Assembly: GCA_963766295.1 (NCBI GenBank)
Contig: CAVXYW010000002.1
Span: forward strand, 1,674,001-1,738,000
DNA length: 64,000 nt
Origin: JBBDRJ01 sp963766295
Lineage (GTDB): Bacteria > Actinomycetota > JAICYB01
Direction: 5' to 3'
This document shows, in pieces, positions 1-7,726 of the stretch. Position numbers and translations under genes: made by a program. The first letter of the stretch is position 1; every line of letters starts with the position of its first letter. The notes beneath the pieces are model-generated. The model saw nothing but the letters and a program-made list of their open reading frames with translations, was not told the origin of the DNA and searched no databases.

Positions 1-825
1 GACGAGGGTGAAGGTGAACTGATCGTGTGCCTGCACGGCGAACCGACTTGGGGCTACCTATATCGGAACTTCATCCCTCCTCTGTCGACGGCACATCGCG
101 TGGTCGTCCCCGATCACATGGGCTTCGGGAAGAGCGAGACGCCACAGGACCGCATCTATACGGCGAAGACCCACGTCGAGAACCTCGAAGCTTTCTTCGA
201 CGACCTCGACCTCACCGACATCACCCTCGTAGGCCAGGATTGGGGCGGAGTCTTCGCCGGTGCATATACCGTCCGTCATCCCGAACGGGTGAAGCGGCTC
301 TTCCTAATGAACACGCTGACCGGATATGGCATAGGTGGACGCGACGAGCTTCCGCCGATCCAAAGCTCCAGATGGTTCGAATGGATCGCCGGCGGGATCG
401 AGAACGGACGAACCAAAGCCGTGTTGAGCAATCTCGGGAGCACCGTTCTGTCCGTCATGAAGATCATCGGTTTCGAGAACACCGCGGCCGTCGACGACAC
501 CTGGATCCGCGCATACTCGGCCCCCTTCTCCACTGCAGAGGAGTGCAAGGGAGCTCTCGAGTTCCCGCTCGACGTTCACGAGGGACGAATCCTCGAGTAC
601 ATGGTCGAAGGCTTCTCCGGCGTGGACGCGCTCAAATCCAAACCGGCCATGCTCGCCGAAGGCATGAAGGACCACGCCATCCCACCGGAGACGGCCATCG
701 CCGACTTCAAAGCATTGTGGCCCAAGGGCGCGATCGTCGAGCTACCCAACGCCGGACATTTCTGCCAGGAAGACGAACCGGACACACTCGTCTCGCTGAT
801 CCAGCGATTCCTGCAGGCCAGTTAG
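1..825 (+). CDS. Haloalkane dehalogenase-like alpha/beta hydrolase (5' end outside window)
   Basis: The reading frame is open from base 1, so the N-terminus lies outside the window; 274 codons are seen. The motif HGEPTWGYLYR (oxyanion/substrate loop) and GQDWGG, with Asp at visible residue 80 as nucleophile followed by the halide-binding Trp, match the haloalkane dehalogenase DhlA subfamily. The Asp of GMKDH (residue 224) and the His of NAGHFCQE (residue 253) complete the triad. The family hydrolyses carbon-halogen bonds through an alkyl-enzyme ester. The second halide-binding Trp of DhlA's cap domain is not obvious here, so the substrate could be another ester or epoxide-like compound. The gene converges on the next minus-strand gene with a 7 nt gap. 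Confidence 0.8.
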   Translation, partial: DEGEGELIVCLHGEPTWGYLYRNFIPPLSTAHRVVVPDHMGFGKSETPQDRIYTAKTHVENLEAFFDDLDLTDITLVGQDWGGVFAGAYTVRHPERVKRLFLMNTLTGYGIGGRDELPPIQSSRWFEWIAGGIENGRTKAVLSNLGSTVLSVMKIIGFENTAAVDDTWIRAYSAPFSTAEECKGALEFPLDVHEGRILEYMVEGFSGVDALKSKPAMLAEGMKDHAIPPETAIADFKALWPKGAIVELPNAGHFCQEDEPDTLVSLIQRFLQAS

Positions 826-832
826 CCGAGGA

Positions 833-1486
833 CTACTCCTCGGCTCCCAGGGCGAGCTCGACGTCGAAGGTCTCCTCGACTCCCCCAAGGAGCATCGCTT
901 CGATGTCGCCTGGATCCCCACCGGTCTCCGCCAAGTGACGCAGTGCCAACCGTCTCGGATACCAAACAGAGAACGCGACCAACAACGCGAACACGGGCCA
1001 TCCCGTCGCGAGGTTGACGATCATCAGTTGTCCGAGGGTGCCGGTGGCCAACAGATAGCCGCGGCCTCCTGCTCGCGCGATGTTGACAGCGCCCCAAACT
1101 GCCGTAAGAACGCCGAACGACAATCGATATGCCTTCGTTGCTTTGTAGTCGTCGGAGATCGTCACGCTCCACGACGCAAAGGTCGCGACCAGAGGCTTAC
1201 CGATCAGCAGGGAGCCGATCATGGCCAAACCGAACGCGGCGTCACCAACAACCGATCGCAAGAAGAACAACTTCGGGTTTTGAGTTGCGAGTGCCAATCC
1301 GCCGCCAAATGCCACACCGACCAGGCCCACCCACGACCACCGCATCGATCCCGTTGCCCGCCGCTCCAGTGGGATAACGGCGACGGACAAGGCGCCGCCG
1401 ACCACAACCGCCCAAACAACGCCGCCGATCTGCTGGGCGACGTAAAAGGCAAGAAGAGGGACGAACCCGTAGAGGGCACCCTTCAA
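833..1486 (-). CDS. Multi-pass membrane protein, DUF3159/VC0807-like
   Basis: About 217 residues with five or six hydrophobic segments, beginning with one at residues 6-30. The motif GLALATQNPKLFF followed by a second hydrophobic hairpin resembles the DUF3159/VC0807 group of membrane proteins, for which no reaction is established. The C-terminus is acidic and soluble. The TTG at 1486 is the first plausible start, but the frame stays open upstream into the previous gene, reading LTNPIRPGSGGIRAVL, so the true start may overlap the gene ending at 1540. It sits downstream of two small genes on the same strand and is probably co-transcribed with them. Function unknown. Confidence 0.6.
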   Translation of the reverse strand: MKGALYGFVPLLAFYVAQQIGGVVWAVVVGGALSVAVIPLERRATGSMRWSWVGLVGVAFGGGLALATQNPKLFFLRSVVGDAAFGLAMIGSLLIGKPLVATFASWSVTISDDYKATKAYRLSFGVLTAVWGAVNIARAGGRGYLLATGTLGQLMIVNLATGWPVFALLVAFSVWYPRRLALRHLAETGGDPGDIEAMLLGGVEETFDVELALGAEE

Positions 1487-1539
1487 CGAGCGAATAAGGA
1501 CGGCACGTATGCCGCCGGAACCTGGACGGATCGGGTTGG

Positions 1540-1824
1540 TCAGCGCTTTTGGCCGTTGCCGCTGAACATCGAGAAGGGCGGTGTCCCCTCGACGTTGTGA
1601 CCGGTGAGCAGCATCCCCACACCGAAGCCGATGCGAGCAAGCCCACGGATCTTGTGTTTACCGAAAAAGCGAAGAATTCCGGTCGCTATCGCATAGAAAC
1701 CAATGGCGTGAAGCGCAAGATTCGCGGGGCTCTTGTGGTTCTCGCGAAACGTCTGGACGGCCTGCTCTACTCGCTGCTCAACCTCCGGTGGTATCCGATC
1801 CCTGAATTCCTCAACTCGCGCCAT
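1540..1824 (-). CDS. Small membrane protein, Mpo1/DUF962-like
   Basis: 94 residues: a charged N-terminal helix of about 30 residues, then NHKSPANLALHAIGFYAI with a His in a hydrophobic segment, a second hydrophobic helix, and GHNVEGTPPF near the end. The spacing of the two His-containing segments and the final HN-EG-P pattern resembles the DUF962/Mpo1 family (a yeast member is an iron-dependent dioxygenase of fatty-acid alpha-oxidation). Activity here is inferred only. It starts with ATG, lies 3 nt after the cupin stop, and is likely in one transcript with leuA and the cupin. Confidence 0.5.
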   Translation of the reverse strand: MARVEEFRDRIPPEVEQRVEQAVQTFRENHKSPANLALHAIGFYAIATGILRFFGKHKIRGLARIGFGVGMLLTGHNVEGTPPFSMFSGNGQKR

Positions 1825-1827
1825 GTC

Positions 1828-2209
1828 TTAGCCTCCTTGAGGTCCGTCCACGTTCACCGTGGGCGCACCACTCCCTGAGCGAAACGCTACCGCGCGGGCG
1901 TCCTCCTCGGACGGGTTCGACTCACGATGAACGACTCCCGGTGGCACGAACACGAAGTCGCCTGGACCTGCGTCTACGACCTCGGAACCCCCGGGCCCGA
2001 ACTCGAGCCGGCGGATGCCGGACAACACATACGCCACGGTCTTGTGCTCGCCGTGGTGGTGCCAACCGGATGTTGCTTTCGGTTTCATCGTCACGACACC
2101 CGTCCATACCCCGTCGGCATCGACAGCTACCTCACGCTGCATCCCCGAAGTCTCATCGGCTGCCGTTCGCTCCCCGAGCCCGAACGATCCGCACCTCCGG
2201 ATCGCTCAT
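1828..2209 (-). pseudogene. Cupin-domain protein, one-base frameshift near its 5' end
   Basis: The long part of the frame encodes a single cupin barrel (SGWHHHGEHKTVAYVLSG, then GDFVFVPPGVVHRE) with the metal-ligand His residues present. An ATG at 2209 overlaps the leuA stop as ATGA and reads MSDPEVRIVRARG before hitting a stop. Removing one G from the GGGG run at 2172-2175 joins this to ERTAADETSGMQREVAV and gives a 126-residue protein of normal cupin design. The lesion could be a sequencing error, a true mutation, or rarely a recoding site. A shorter protein could start at the ATG at 2142, but it would lack the first strands. Substrate unknown. Confidence 0.7.
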
Positions 2210-3747
2210 GGACCAGGAGCGTCTGCTGCCCGCTCACGTCGGCCGAGTCGGGTCGCACGGTTGATCGCGTTGAGAAACGCGCGCGCCGAGGCCTCCACCA
2301 CGTCGGTGGACACTCCACGACCCGTGTACTTGTCGCCTTCGACGTCGACTTGAACGGTTACATCGCCTAGGGCATCGGTTCCATCCGTTACGGCACCGAC
2401 GGCGAAGCTGGCGAGACGAGCGTCGACTCCGGTCGCGCGGCTTATGGCGCCGCACGCGGCGTCGATCATGCCGTCTCCTGTGGCCGATTCCGAAGCGATC
2501 TCACCACCGGGGATCCGGATCTTCACCGTCGCACGTGACTCCATGCCGGTGCCTCCCTTGACCTCGAGAGACTCGAGTTCCCAGGTATCACCCACGGTGC
2601 GCATCTCATCGGCAACGATGGCTTCGATGTCCTTGTCCGTGATCTGCATCTTACGGTCGGCGAACTCCTTGAAGCGCTCGAACGCGCGATTGAGATCCTC
2701 TTTCGTCAGGACGTAGCCCATCTTCTCCAGCTCGGCGGAGAACGCATGGCGTCCGGAGTGCTTGCCGAGGACGATCTGTCCGCCCACATAACCGATCTCT
2801 TCGGCGTTCATGATCTCGTAGGTCATCCGGTCCTGAAGAACACCGTGCTGATGGATGCCCGACTCGTGCGCGAAGGCGTTCGCGCCGACGACGGCTTTGT
2901 TCGGCTGCACTGGATAACCGGTGAGCAACGAGACCATCCTTGATGTGCGCGCGATCTCTCGCGTGTTGACTCCGACGTCGACCCAAACAAGGTCGCGCCG
3001 CGTCTTCAGTGCCATAACCACTTCTTCGAGCGAGCAGTTACCCGCGCGCTCACCGATACCGTTCACGGCTACTTCGACCTGACGTGCACCGACGCGCACG
3101 GCCGCGAGCGAATTCGCCACCGCCAGTCCGAGATCGTTGTGGCAGTGGACGGAAAGGATCACGTCGTTCAATGCGGGAACGCGCTGGTACAAGTACGCCA
3201 GCACCTCTTCGAACTCATGCGGGAGCGTGTAACCGACGGTGTCGGGGATGTTGATCGTCGTCGCTCCGGCTTCGATCGTTGCGCGGACGACTTCACAAAG
3301 GAAGTCGGCGTCCGTTCGCGTTGCGTCCTGCGGTGAGAACTCGACGTTGGGCGTGTAGCCCTTCGCTCGAATGACGCCTTTGACTGCTTGAGCAACGATC
3401 TCCTCTTCCGTAGCTTCGAGCATGTACTTGCGATGGATATCCGAAGTCGATAGGAACACGTGGATACGCGGGTCACGGGCGTCGGCGACCGATTCCCACG
3501 CGCGATCGATGTCCTCATCCATCGCGCGAGCCAGCGCCGCGATCTGCGGGCCCTTGACGTTCTCGGCGATGAGCTTTACCGCTTCGAAGTCGCCGACCGA
3601 GGTGATCGGGAACCCGGCCTCGATGATGTCGACTTCCAGACGGGCCAGCTGCTCGGCGATCTCGAGCTTTTCTTTGGCGTTGAGGACGATGCCGGGCGAT
3701 TGCTCGCCGTCGCGGAGAGTCGTATCGAAGATGAAGACCTGGTCCAT
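2206..3747 (-). CDS. leuA: 2-isopropylmalate synthase, type 1
   Basis: 513 residues. Condenses acetyl-CoA with 2-ketoisovalerate, the first committed step of leucine synthesis. The TIM-barrel opens with FDTTLRDGEQSPG, carries the metal ligands in SVHCHNDLGLA and NGIGERAGN, continues through GANAFAHESGIHQHG, and ends in a C-terminal regulatory domain that is usually the site of leucine feedback inhibition. The length and motifs are those of the bacterial type-1 enzyme, not the longer (570-640 residue) LeuA of many Actinobacteria. The ATG has AAAGGA about 10 nt upstream. A leader with a leucine-rich mini-ORF and strong hairpin precedes the gene, and the downstream cupin overlaps its stop codon. 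Confidence 0.96.
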   Translation of the reverse strand: MDQVFIFDTTLRDGEQSPGIVLNAKEKLEIAEQLARLEVDIIEAGFPITSVGDFEAVKLIAENVKGPQIAALARAMDEDIDRAWESVADARDPRIHVFLSTSDIHRKYMLEATEEEIVAQAVKGVIRAKGYTPNVEFSPQDATRTDADFLCEVVRATIEAGATTINIPDTVGYTLPHEFEEVLAYLYQRVPALNDVILSVHCHNDLGLAVANSLAAVRVGARQVEVAVNGIGERAGNCSLEEVVMALKTRRDLVWVDVGVNTREIARTSRMVSLLTGYPVQPNKAVVGANAFAHESGIHQHGVLQDRMTYEIMNAEEIGYVGGQIVLGKHSGRHAFSAELEKMGYVLTKEDLNRAFERFKEFADRKMQITDKDIEAIVADEMRTVGDTWELESLEVKGGTGMESRATVKIRIPGGEIASESATGDGMIDAACGAISRATGVDARLASFAVGAVTDGTDALGDVTVQVDVEGDKYTGRGVSTDVVEASARAFLNAINRATRLGRRERAADAPGP

Positions 3748-3789
3748 GAGCTTTGTCCTTTCCTTACTTAAGGGAACTACGGATGAGTA

Positions 3790-3827
3790 GGGGTCGGCCC
3801 CCGCACGGGTTTAGCCCCGGCGGGGGC
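3790..3827 (-). promoter_or_regulatory. leuA leader: alternative hairpins, candidate leucine attenuator
   Basis: On the minus strand the leader RNA can form an 8 bp perfect stem (GCCCCCGC with GCGGGGGC, 3797-3804 and 3820-3827) extended inward by CGGG/CCCG. A competing stem, GGGG/CCCC around CCGA (3790-3801), shares bases with it, so only one can form at a time. The larger hairpin begins inside the mini-ORF and contains its stop codon. No U-run follows, so any control would act on translation or by Rho rather than by an intrinsic terminator. Regulation by leucine is inferred from the codons of the mini-ORF. Confidence 0.55.
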
Positions 3828-3858
3828 AAGTAAGGACGAGAAGCTCCAAGTGACTCAT
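3811..3858 (-). CDS. leuL: Putative leuA leader peptide (15 aa)
   Basis: ATG at 3858 reads MSHLELLVLTCPRRG and stops inside the hairpin. Four of 15 codons are Leu (TTG, CTT, CTC, CTT). AGGAG lies immediately before the ATG with no spacing. Either translation is leaderless (TATCTT at 3867-3872 lies 8 nt upstream of the ATG) or it begins at the in-frame TTG, which sits 9 nt after AGGAG. Both options keep a leucine-rich peptide. Ribosome stalling on Leu codons would change which hairpin forms upstream of leuA. Confidence 0.5.
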   Translation of the reverse strand: MSHLELLVLTCPRRG

Positions 3859-3866
3859 CTCCTACC

Positions 3867-3872
3867 AAGATA
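3867..3872 (-). promoter_or_regulatory. Putative -10 element of leuA
   Basis: TATCTT on the minus strand, 8 nt before the leader-peptide ATG. There is no convincing -35 box. The same 8 nt spacing is seen between the -10 and the leader ATG of ilvB. Confidence 0.4.
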
Positions 3873-3905
3873 ACGGCTCGCGAGGCAGCGCGGATATGCG
3901 TGCCG

Positions 3906-5076
3906 TCAGCTGATGGATACGGGCAGCTTGGCGAGCGAGCGCACGGCGCTGATCCGGCGTTCCAAAGGCCCGGCGGCCTCGAAGGTCGGAGCCCGCTCTG
4001 CGAGGCGCCGGAAGACGATCTCTCCTTCGAGCCGGGCAAGCATGGCGCCGATGCAGTGATGTATCCCACCGCCGAACCCGACGTGAGTGTTCGGCTTGCG
4101 CGTGATGTCGAGCGTGTTCGGCTTCTCGAAGACCGTCTCGTCCCGATTCGCCGACGCCAGCAACAAGACCACCCACCGCATCGGCTTGATCGCGCGTCCG
4201 GCGATCTCGATCTCCTCGAGCGTCAGGCGGTTGACGAATGGGACCGGCGGGTCGTAGCGCAAGAACTCCTCGACCGCGAGTTGGGCAAGGCTCGGGTCGT
4301 CCCACAGGCGCTGCTGCTGGTCGGGGTTGGCAAGCAACGCAGCGCAACCGTTTCCGATGAGATTCGTGGTCGTCTCGAACCCGGCGAAGAACAGCAGGAC
4401 CGCGTTCGCGACGATCTCGTGGTGCGTGAAGGCGTCCTCACCTTCCTCGGCGGCCATCATGCGTTGAAGGAGATCGCCATCCGGATCGGCTTCGCGCTCG
4501 CGCAGCACGCTCGCCATGTATTCGCGGAACCAGTCGGCCGACTCGGTTTGCGTGCTTTTGGTCCGGCGAGACGATCCCCGCTGCATGGACGCGGACCCTG
4601 TCCCGGTCGTCGCTGTCGATTTTCAGGAGCTCACAGATCACCTGCACCGGGAGCTCGAAGGCGATGTCGTCCATTACGTCGAAGGTGCGGAGATCGAAAG
4701 CGCGATCGAGGAGGTCGTCCACGAGCTCGGTGATGTGGTCGCTCAGCTTCCGGACGATGAGTCCCTTGAACGCTTGGGACATAAGACCTCGCAGCCGCGT
4801 GTGTTCCGGTGGGTCGTGGTTGAGTAGGAAGTCCTGCTGGAGATCGGCACCCGCTCCGGGCCCCGTTATGACCTCGATGTAATCGCGCGGGAACCGGTGC
4901 CCCAGCCGCTGGTCGCGTAGCAGCGCGGACACCTCGGCGTGCTTGGTGACCGCCCAAGAACCGGGCATGGCGCCCTTGGCCAACGGCCCGCCGGCGCGGA
5001 GCTCGGCATAGATCGGGTACGGATCATCGACGGCGCTCATTGCCATCACGTCGAACTCGAGCAGCTGCTCGGTCAC
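3906..5076 (-). pseudogene. Cytochrome P450, one-base frameshift in the middle
   Basis: Two overlapping frames together encode a 389-residue bacterial class-I P450. The first (from GTG at 5076) has the N-terminal half up to AAGIVSPDQ. The second has the I-helix oxygen-binding motif FAGFETTTN, the ExxR pair in VEEFLRY, and the heme-ligand loop FGGGIHHCIGAMLARLE. Deleting one A from the AAAA run at 4556-4559 joins SPDQ to STQTESADWFREYM and restores a normal protein. Such enzymes hydroxylate small molecules using ferredoxin/reductase partners, none of which is nearby. As written the gene cannot make an active enzyme; an assembly error in a homopolymer is the simplest explanation. Confidence 0.85.
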
Positions 5077-5179
5077 TCTTCGAGCGTGACCGATTGCGGA
5101 GGCGATTGCCAGTTGTAATGCCTGCTCGCCGTGTGAACTAACTCACGTCGTCCATGCTGAGTTCTCTCGCCAACTTAGG

Positions 5180-5185
5180 TAACGT
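5180..5185 (+). promoter_or_regulatory. -10 box of first SnoaL-like gene (leaderless)
   Basis: TAACGT, 7 nt before the GTG at 5193. The surrounding GGTAAC block is repeated before the second copy of the gene. Confidence 0.5.
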
Positions 5186-5192
5186 TTGGCTC

Positions 5193-5639
5193 GTGACCGA
5201 GGGAAGCGTTACCTGGAACGCGCCATTCGACAACCACCCCGCCCGGGTGGCGTCCCGTAGGGCGATGGAGTTGACGAGCAGCCGGGCAAAGGAAGACTGG
5301 CTCGATCTTTACACCCCGGATGCCGTGATCCAGGACCCCGTCGGCCCGAACCCTTTCGACCCAGCGGGTCTAGGTCATAAAGGACGCGACCGCATCTCCG
5401 CGCATTGGGACGGCACAGTAGCGACGACGGAGAGGATCGACGTCGAAATAAACGAGTCTTATGTAGCCGGCAACGAAGTTGCCAACGTCGGCAAGATGAC
5501 TATTCATCTTGCCGGCGACGTGCAGCTGTACGTGATCGGCGTGTTCGTGTACAGGGTCCGGTCGGACGGACTGATCGAATCACTTCGAAGCTATTTCGAG
5601 TTCGACCGAGCGATGGGGTCGGTTCGAACCGAAGGCTAG
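5193..5639 (+). CDS. SnoaL/NTF2-like protein, copy 1
   Basis: 148 residues from the GTG at 5193, chosen because it aligns with the start of the downstream paralog (TEGSVTWNAP against PEGKLTWNAP). Family members adopt a cone-shaped alpha+beta fold with a hydrophobic pocket and act as isomerases, hydrolases or binding proteins. The shared core DPVGP-PFDP and ESYVAGNEVANVG is strongly conserved between copies, and the sequence ends in a FEFDRAMGS block. It is divergent from the P450 gene, which could supply or use the same substrate, but no reaction can be assigned. No Shine-Dalgarno is seen; the start is 7 nt after a -10 box. Confidence 0.75.
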   Translation: MTEGSVTWNAPFDNHPARVASRRAMELTSSRAKEDWLDLYTPDAVIQDPVGPNPFDPAGLGHKGRDRISAHWDGTVATTERIDVEINESYVAGNEVANVGKMTIHLAGDVQLYVIGVFVYRVRSDGLIESLRSYFEFDRAMGSVRTEG

Positions 5640-5656
5640 TAGCGCGCCCAGTTGGG

Positions 5657-5662
5657 TAACTT
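5657..5662 (+). promoter_or_regulatory. -10 box of second SnoaL-like gene (leaderless)
   Basis: TAACTT, 6 nt before the ATG at 5669, preceded by TTGGG. It matches the element of the first copy, so each copy seems to have its own promoter. Confidence 0.5.
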
Positions 5663-5668
5663 GTCCCC

Positions 5669-6115
5669 ATGCCCGAGGGAAAACTCACTTGGAACGCGCC
5701 GATGGACCAAAACCCCGCGCGCATCGCGTCGCGCAAGTCGATGGAGACGGTGAGCCGGCGGGCAAAAGAGGAGTGGCTCGACCTCTACAGCGACGACGCG
5801 CTCATCGAGGATCCGGTCGGACCCTCACCGTTCGATCCTCCCGGGAAGGGATATCAAGGGCGCGCGAGGATGGCCGCTTTCTGGGATGCCACCATCGCGA
5901 CGACCGAACAGCTCGACTTCGAGATAAACGAGTCCTATGTGGCCGGAAACGAGGTAGCCAACGTCGGCAACATCACGGCTCACTTGCCCGGCGGCGTGAA
6001 GCTTCAGACGTTCGGCATTTACATCTACCGCGTAGGTCCGGACGGCCTGATCAACTCATTGCGCGCCTTCTGGGAGTTCGACCGCGCGATGGGATCGATT
6101 CGCGATGAGGACTAA
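5669..6115 (+). CDS. SnoaL/NTF2-like protein, copy 2
   Basis: 148 residues, a tandem paralog of the gene ending 29 nt upstream; the two share roughly 60% identity and the same length. DPVGPSPFDPPGKGYQGR and FEINESYVAGNEVANVG mark the NTF2-like barrel. There is no signal peptide, so it is cytoplasmic. Its stop (6113-6115) is 3 nt from the converging serA stop. Function is unknown beyond the fold; a small-ligand-binding or isomerase role is the family-level guess. Confidence 0.75.
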   Translation: MPEGKLTWNAPMDQNPARIASRKSMETVSRRAKEEWLDLYSDDALIEDPVGPSPFDPPGKGYQGRARMAAFWDATIATTEQLDFEINESYVAGNEVANVGNITAHLPGGVKLQTFGIYIYRVGPDGLINSLRAFWEFDRAMGSIRDED

Positions 6116-6118
6116 CCG

Positions 6119-7726
6119 CTAGTCGTCGAGGCTGGCGAAGCGTCCGGACGCGATTCCGGCGGCCTTCATCATCACGTCGAACACGTCCTGAGGGATCGGC
6201 TTGTCCACGCTCAGGACGAGGATCGCGTCTTCCCCCTTGTTCGGAGGCTCCCCCACGTACATGTTCTTGATGCTGATACCGGCGTCGGCTAAAGGCCCGG
6301 ACATCTTGTGGACCACGCCGGGCACGTCCTCGTAACGGAATAACGCCATGTATCGGGAGAAGTCGATACCCAGCGTTCGTCCATCGACTTCGACAAGATG
6401 CGGAACGTTCGCTTTTCGCGTGAGGATGCCCCCGACCGTCACCGGCTGGCCCTCTCGACGGACCGTAACGCGCACGAGGTTCAGATACTCCTCGGGCGCG
6501 CTGGACTTCCGCTCCGCATAACCGATCCCGCGATCGGCGGCCAGGATAGGCGCGTTCACGTACGTCACCGGCTCGTGCAGGGCCGGCTGCAAGAATCCAC
6601 GCAACACAGAGAGTGTCAGTACGCGCGTGTCCTCCTCCCCGACCTGGCCGAGGTAAGAGACCTCGAGCTCGCTGACCTTTTCACCGGCCAGCGCTCCCGC
6701 CAATCTTCCTAGCTTGGATGCGAGCGAAAGATACGGACGAAGGAACTCGGACAACTCACCGCTCGCGTCCAGATTCACCGCGTTGGGGACGAACTCCCCC
6801 CGCAGCGCGAGCAGAACCTGTTCGGCCGCGATCACACCGGCCTTGTCCTGCGCATCTGCGGTTTGACCTGCGATGTGCGGCGTAACGATGACCTCGGAAA
6901 GATCGAGCAACGGAGACTCAGTCAACGGCTCGTTCTCGAAGACATCCAGACCCGCGCCACCGACTCGCCCGCCCTTGATCGCACGAGCGAGGGAATCCTC
7001 GTCGATCACACCTCCGCGGGAAGCATTCACGATGAGGACGCCCGGTTTGCATTTCTCAAGCGTGGCGTCGTCGATCATGTGCTTGGTCTCGGGCGTCAAC
7101 GTCACGTGCAGCGAGATCACGTCGGCGCGTTCGAAGAGCTCGTCGAGCTCGACCTGTTCGACTCCAGCACGCGCGAAGCGCTGCGGGGAGACGAACTGGT
7201 CGCGCGCGATCACACGCATGCCGAGCGCGTGGCAGCGCTGAGCAACCAGCGTGCCGACTCGGCCGAACCCTATGATGCCGAGCGTCTTGTTCTGGAGTTC
7301 GATGCCCACGAACTTCGATTTCTCCCAGCGGCCGGACTTCAAGGAAGCATCGGCAGCAGGGAGACGCTTCGCGAGTGCCAGGATGAGTGCAACGGTGTGC
7401 TCCGCAGTGGAAACGATGTTCCCCTGAGGTGTATTCACCACCACGATCCCGCGGCGCGTTGCGGCATCGACATCGACGTTGTCGACACCTATACCGGCAC
7501 GTCCGACGACCTTCAAGCGCTCGCCCGCGTCGATCACGTCCTTTGTGACTTTTGTCGCGGAACGGACGATCAAGCCGTCGTAGTCGGCGATAGCAGTCCG
7601 GAGCGCGGCGTCGTCCAGATCGGTCCGGACGTCAACGGCTATTCCGGCTTCTTCGAGCAGGGCGACGCCCGCCTCAGCGATCTTCTCGCTGATCAGCACT
7701 CGAGGCGTGTCGCCCTTCTCGGTCAT
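6119..7726 (-). CDS. serA: D-3-phosphoglycerate dehydrogenase
   Basis: 535 residues. Oxidises 3-phosphoglycerate to 3-phosphohydroxypyruvate, the first step of serine synthesis. The substrate domain flanks a Rossmann domain with GIIGFGRVG. Catalytic residues lie in NASRGGVID (Arg), the FENEPL region (Glu) and TPHIAGQT (His). An intervening domain and a C-terminal ACT domain (FRYEDVPGVVHKMSG onward) make this the long form, which in many bacteria senses serine. The ATG at 7726 overlaps the aminotransferase stop as ATGA; the longer open frame upstream lies inside that gene and is not used. Confidence 0.96.
   Translation of the reverse strand: MTEKGDTPRVLISEKIAEAGVALLEEAGIAVDVRTDLDDAALRTAIADYDGLIVRSATKVTKDVIDAGERLKVVGRAGIGVDNVDVDAATRRGIVVVNTPQGNIVSTAEHTVALILALAKRLPAADASLKSGRWEKSKFVGIELQNKTLGIIGFGRVGTLVAQRCHALGMRVIARDQFVSPQRFARAGVEQVELDELFERADVISLHVTLTPETKHMIDDATLEKCKPGVLIVNASRGGVIDEDSLARAIKGGRVGGAGLDVFENEPLTESPLLDLSEVIVTPHIAGQTADAQDKAGVIAAEQVLLALRGEFVPNAVNLDASGELSEFLRPYLSLASKLGRLAGALAGEKVSELEVSYLGQVGEEDTRVLTLSVLRGFLQPALHEPVTYVNAPILAADRGIGYAERKSSAPEEYLNLVRVTVRREGQPVTVGGILTRKANVPHLVEVDGRTLGIDFSRYMALFRYEDVPGVVHKMSGPLADAGISIKNMYVGEPPNKGEDAILVLSVDKPIPQDVFDVMMKAAGIASGRFASLDD

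Noticed and set aside
935..1600. Plus-strand open frame of 221 codons
   Set aside because: Antisense to a hydrophobic membrane protein, of biased polar composition, with no family likeness. Such long antisense frames are common in this GC-rich sequence.
5131..5146. GTGTGAACTAACTCAC imperfect palindrome between P450 and SnoaL-like genes
   Set aside because: Only the outer 4 bp arms pair; the inner bases do not, so there is too little symmetry to call an operator.
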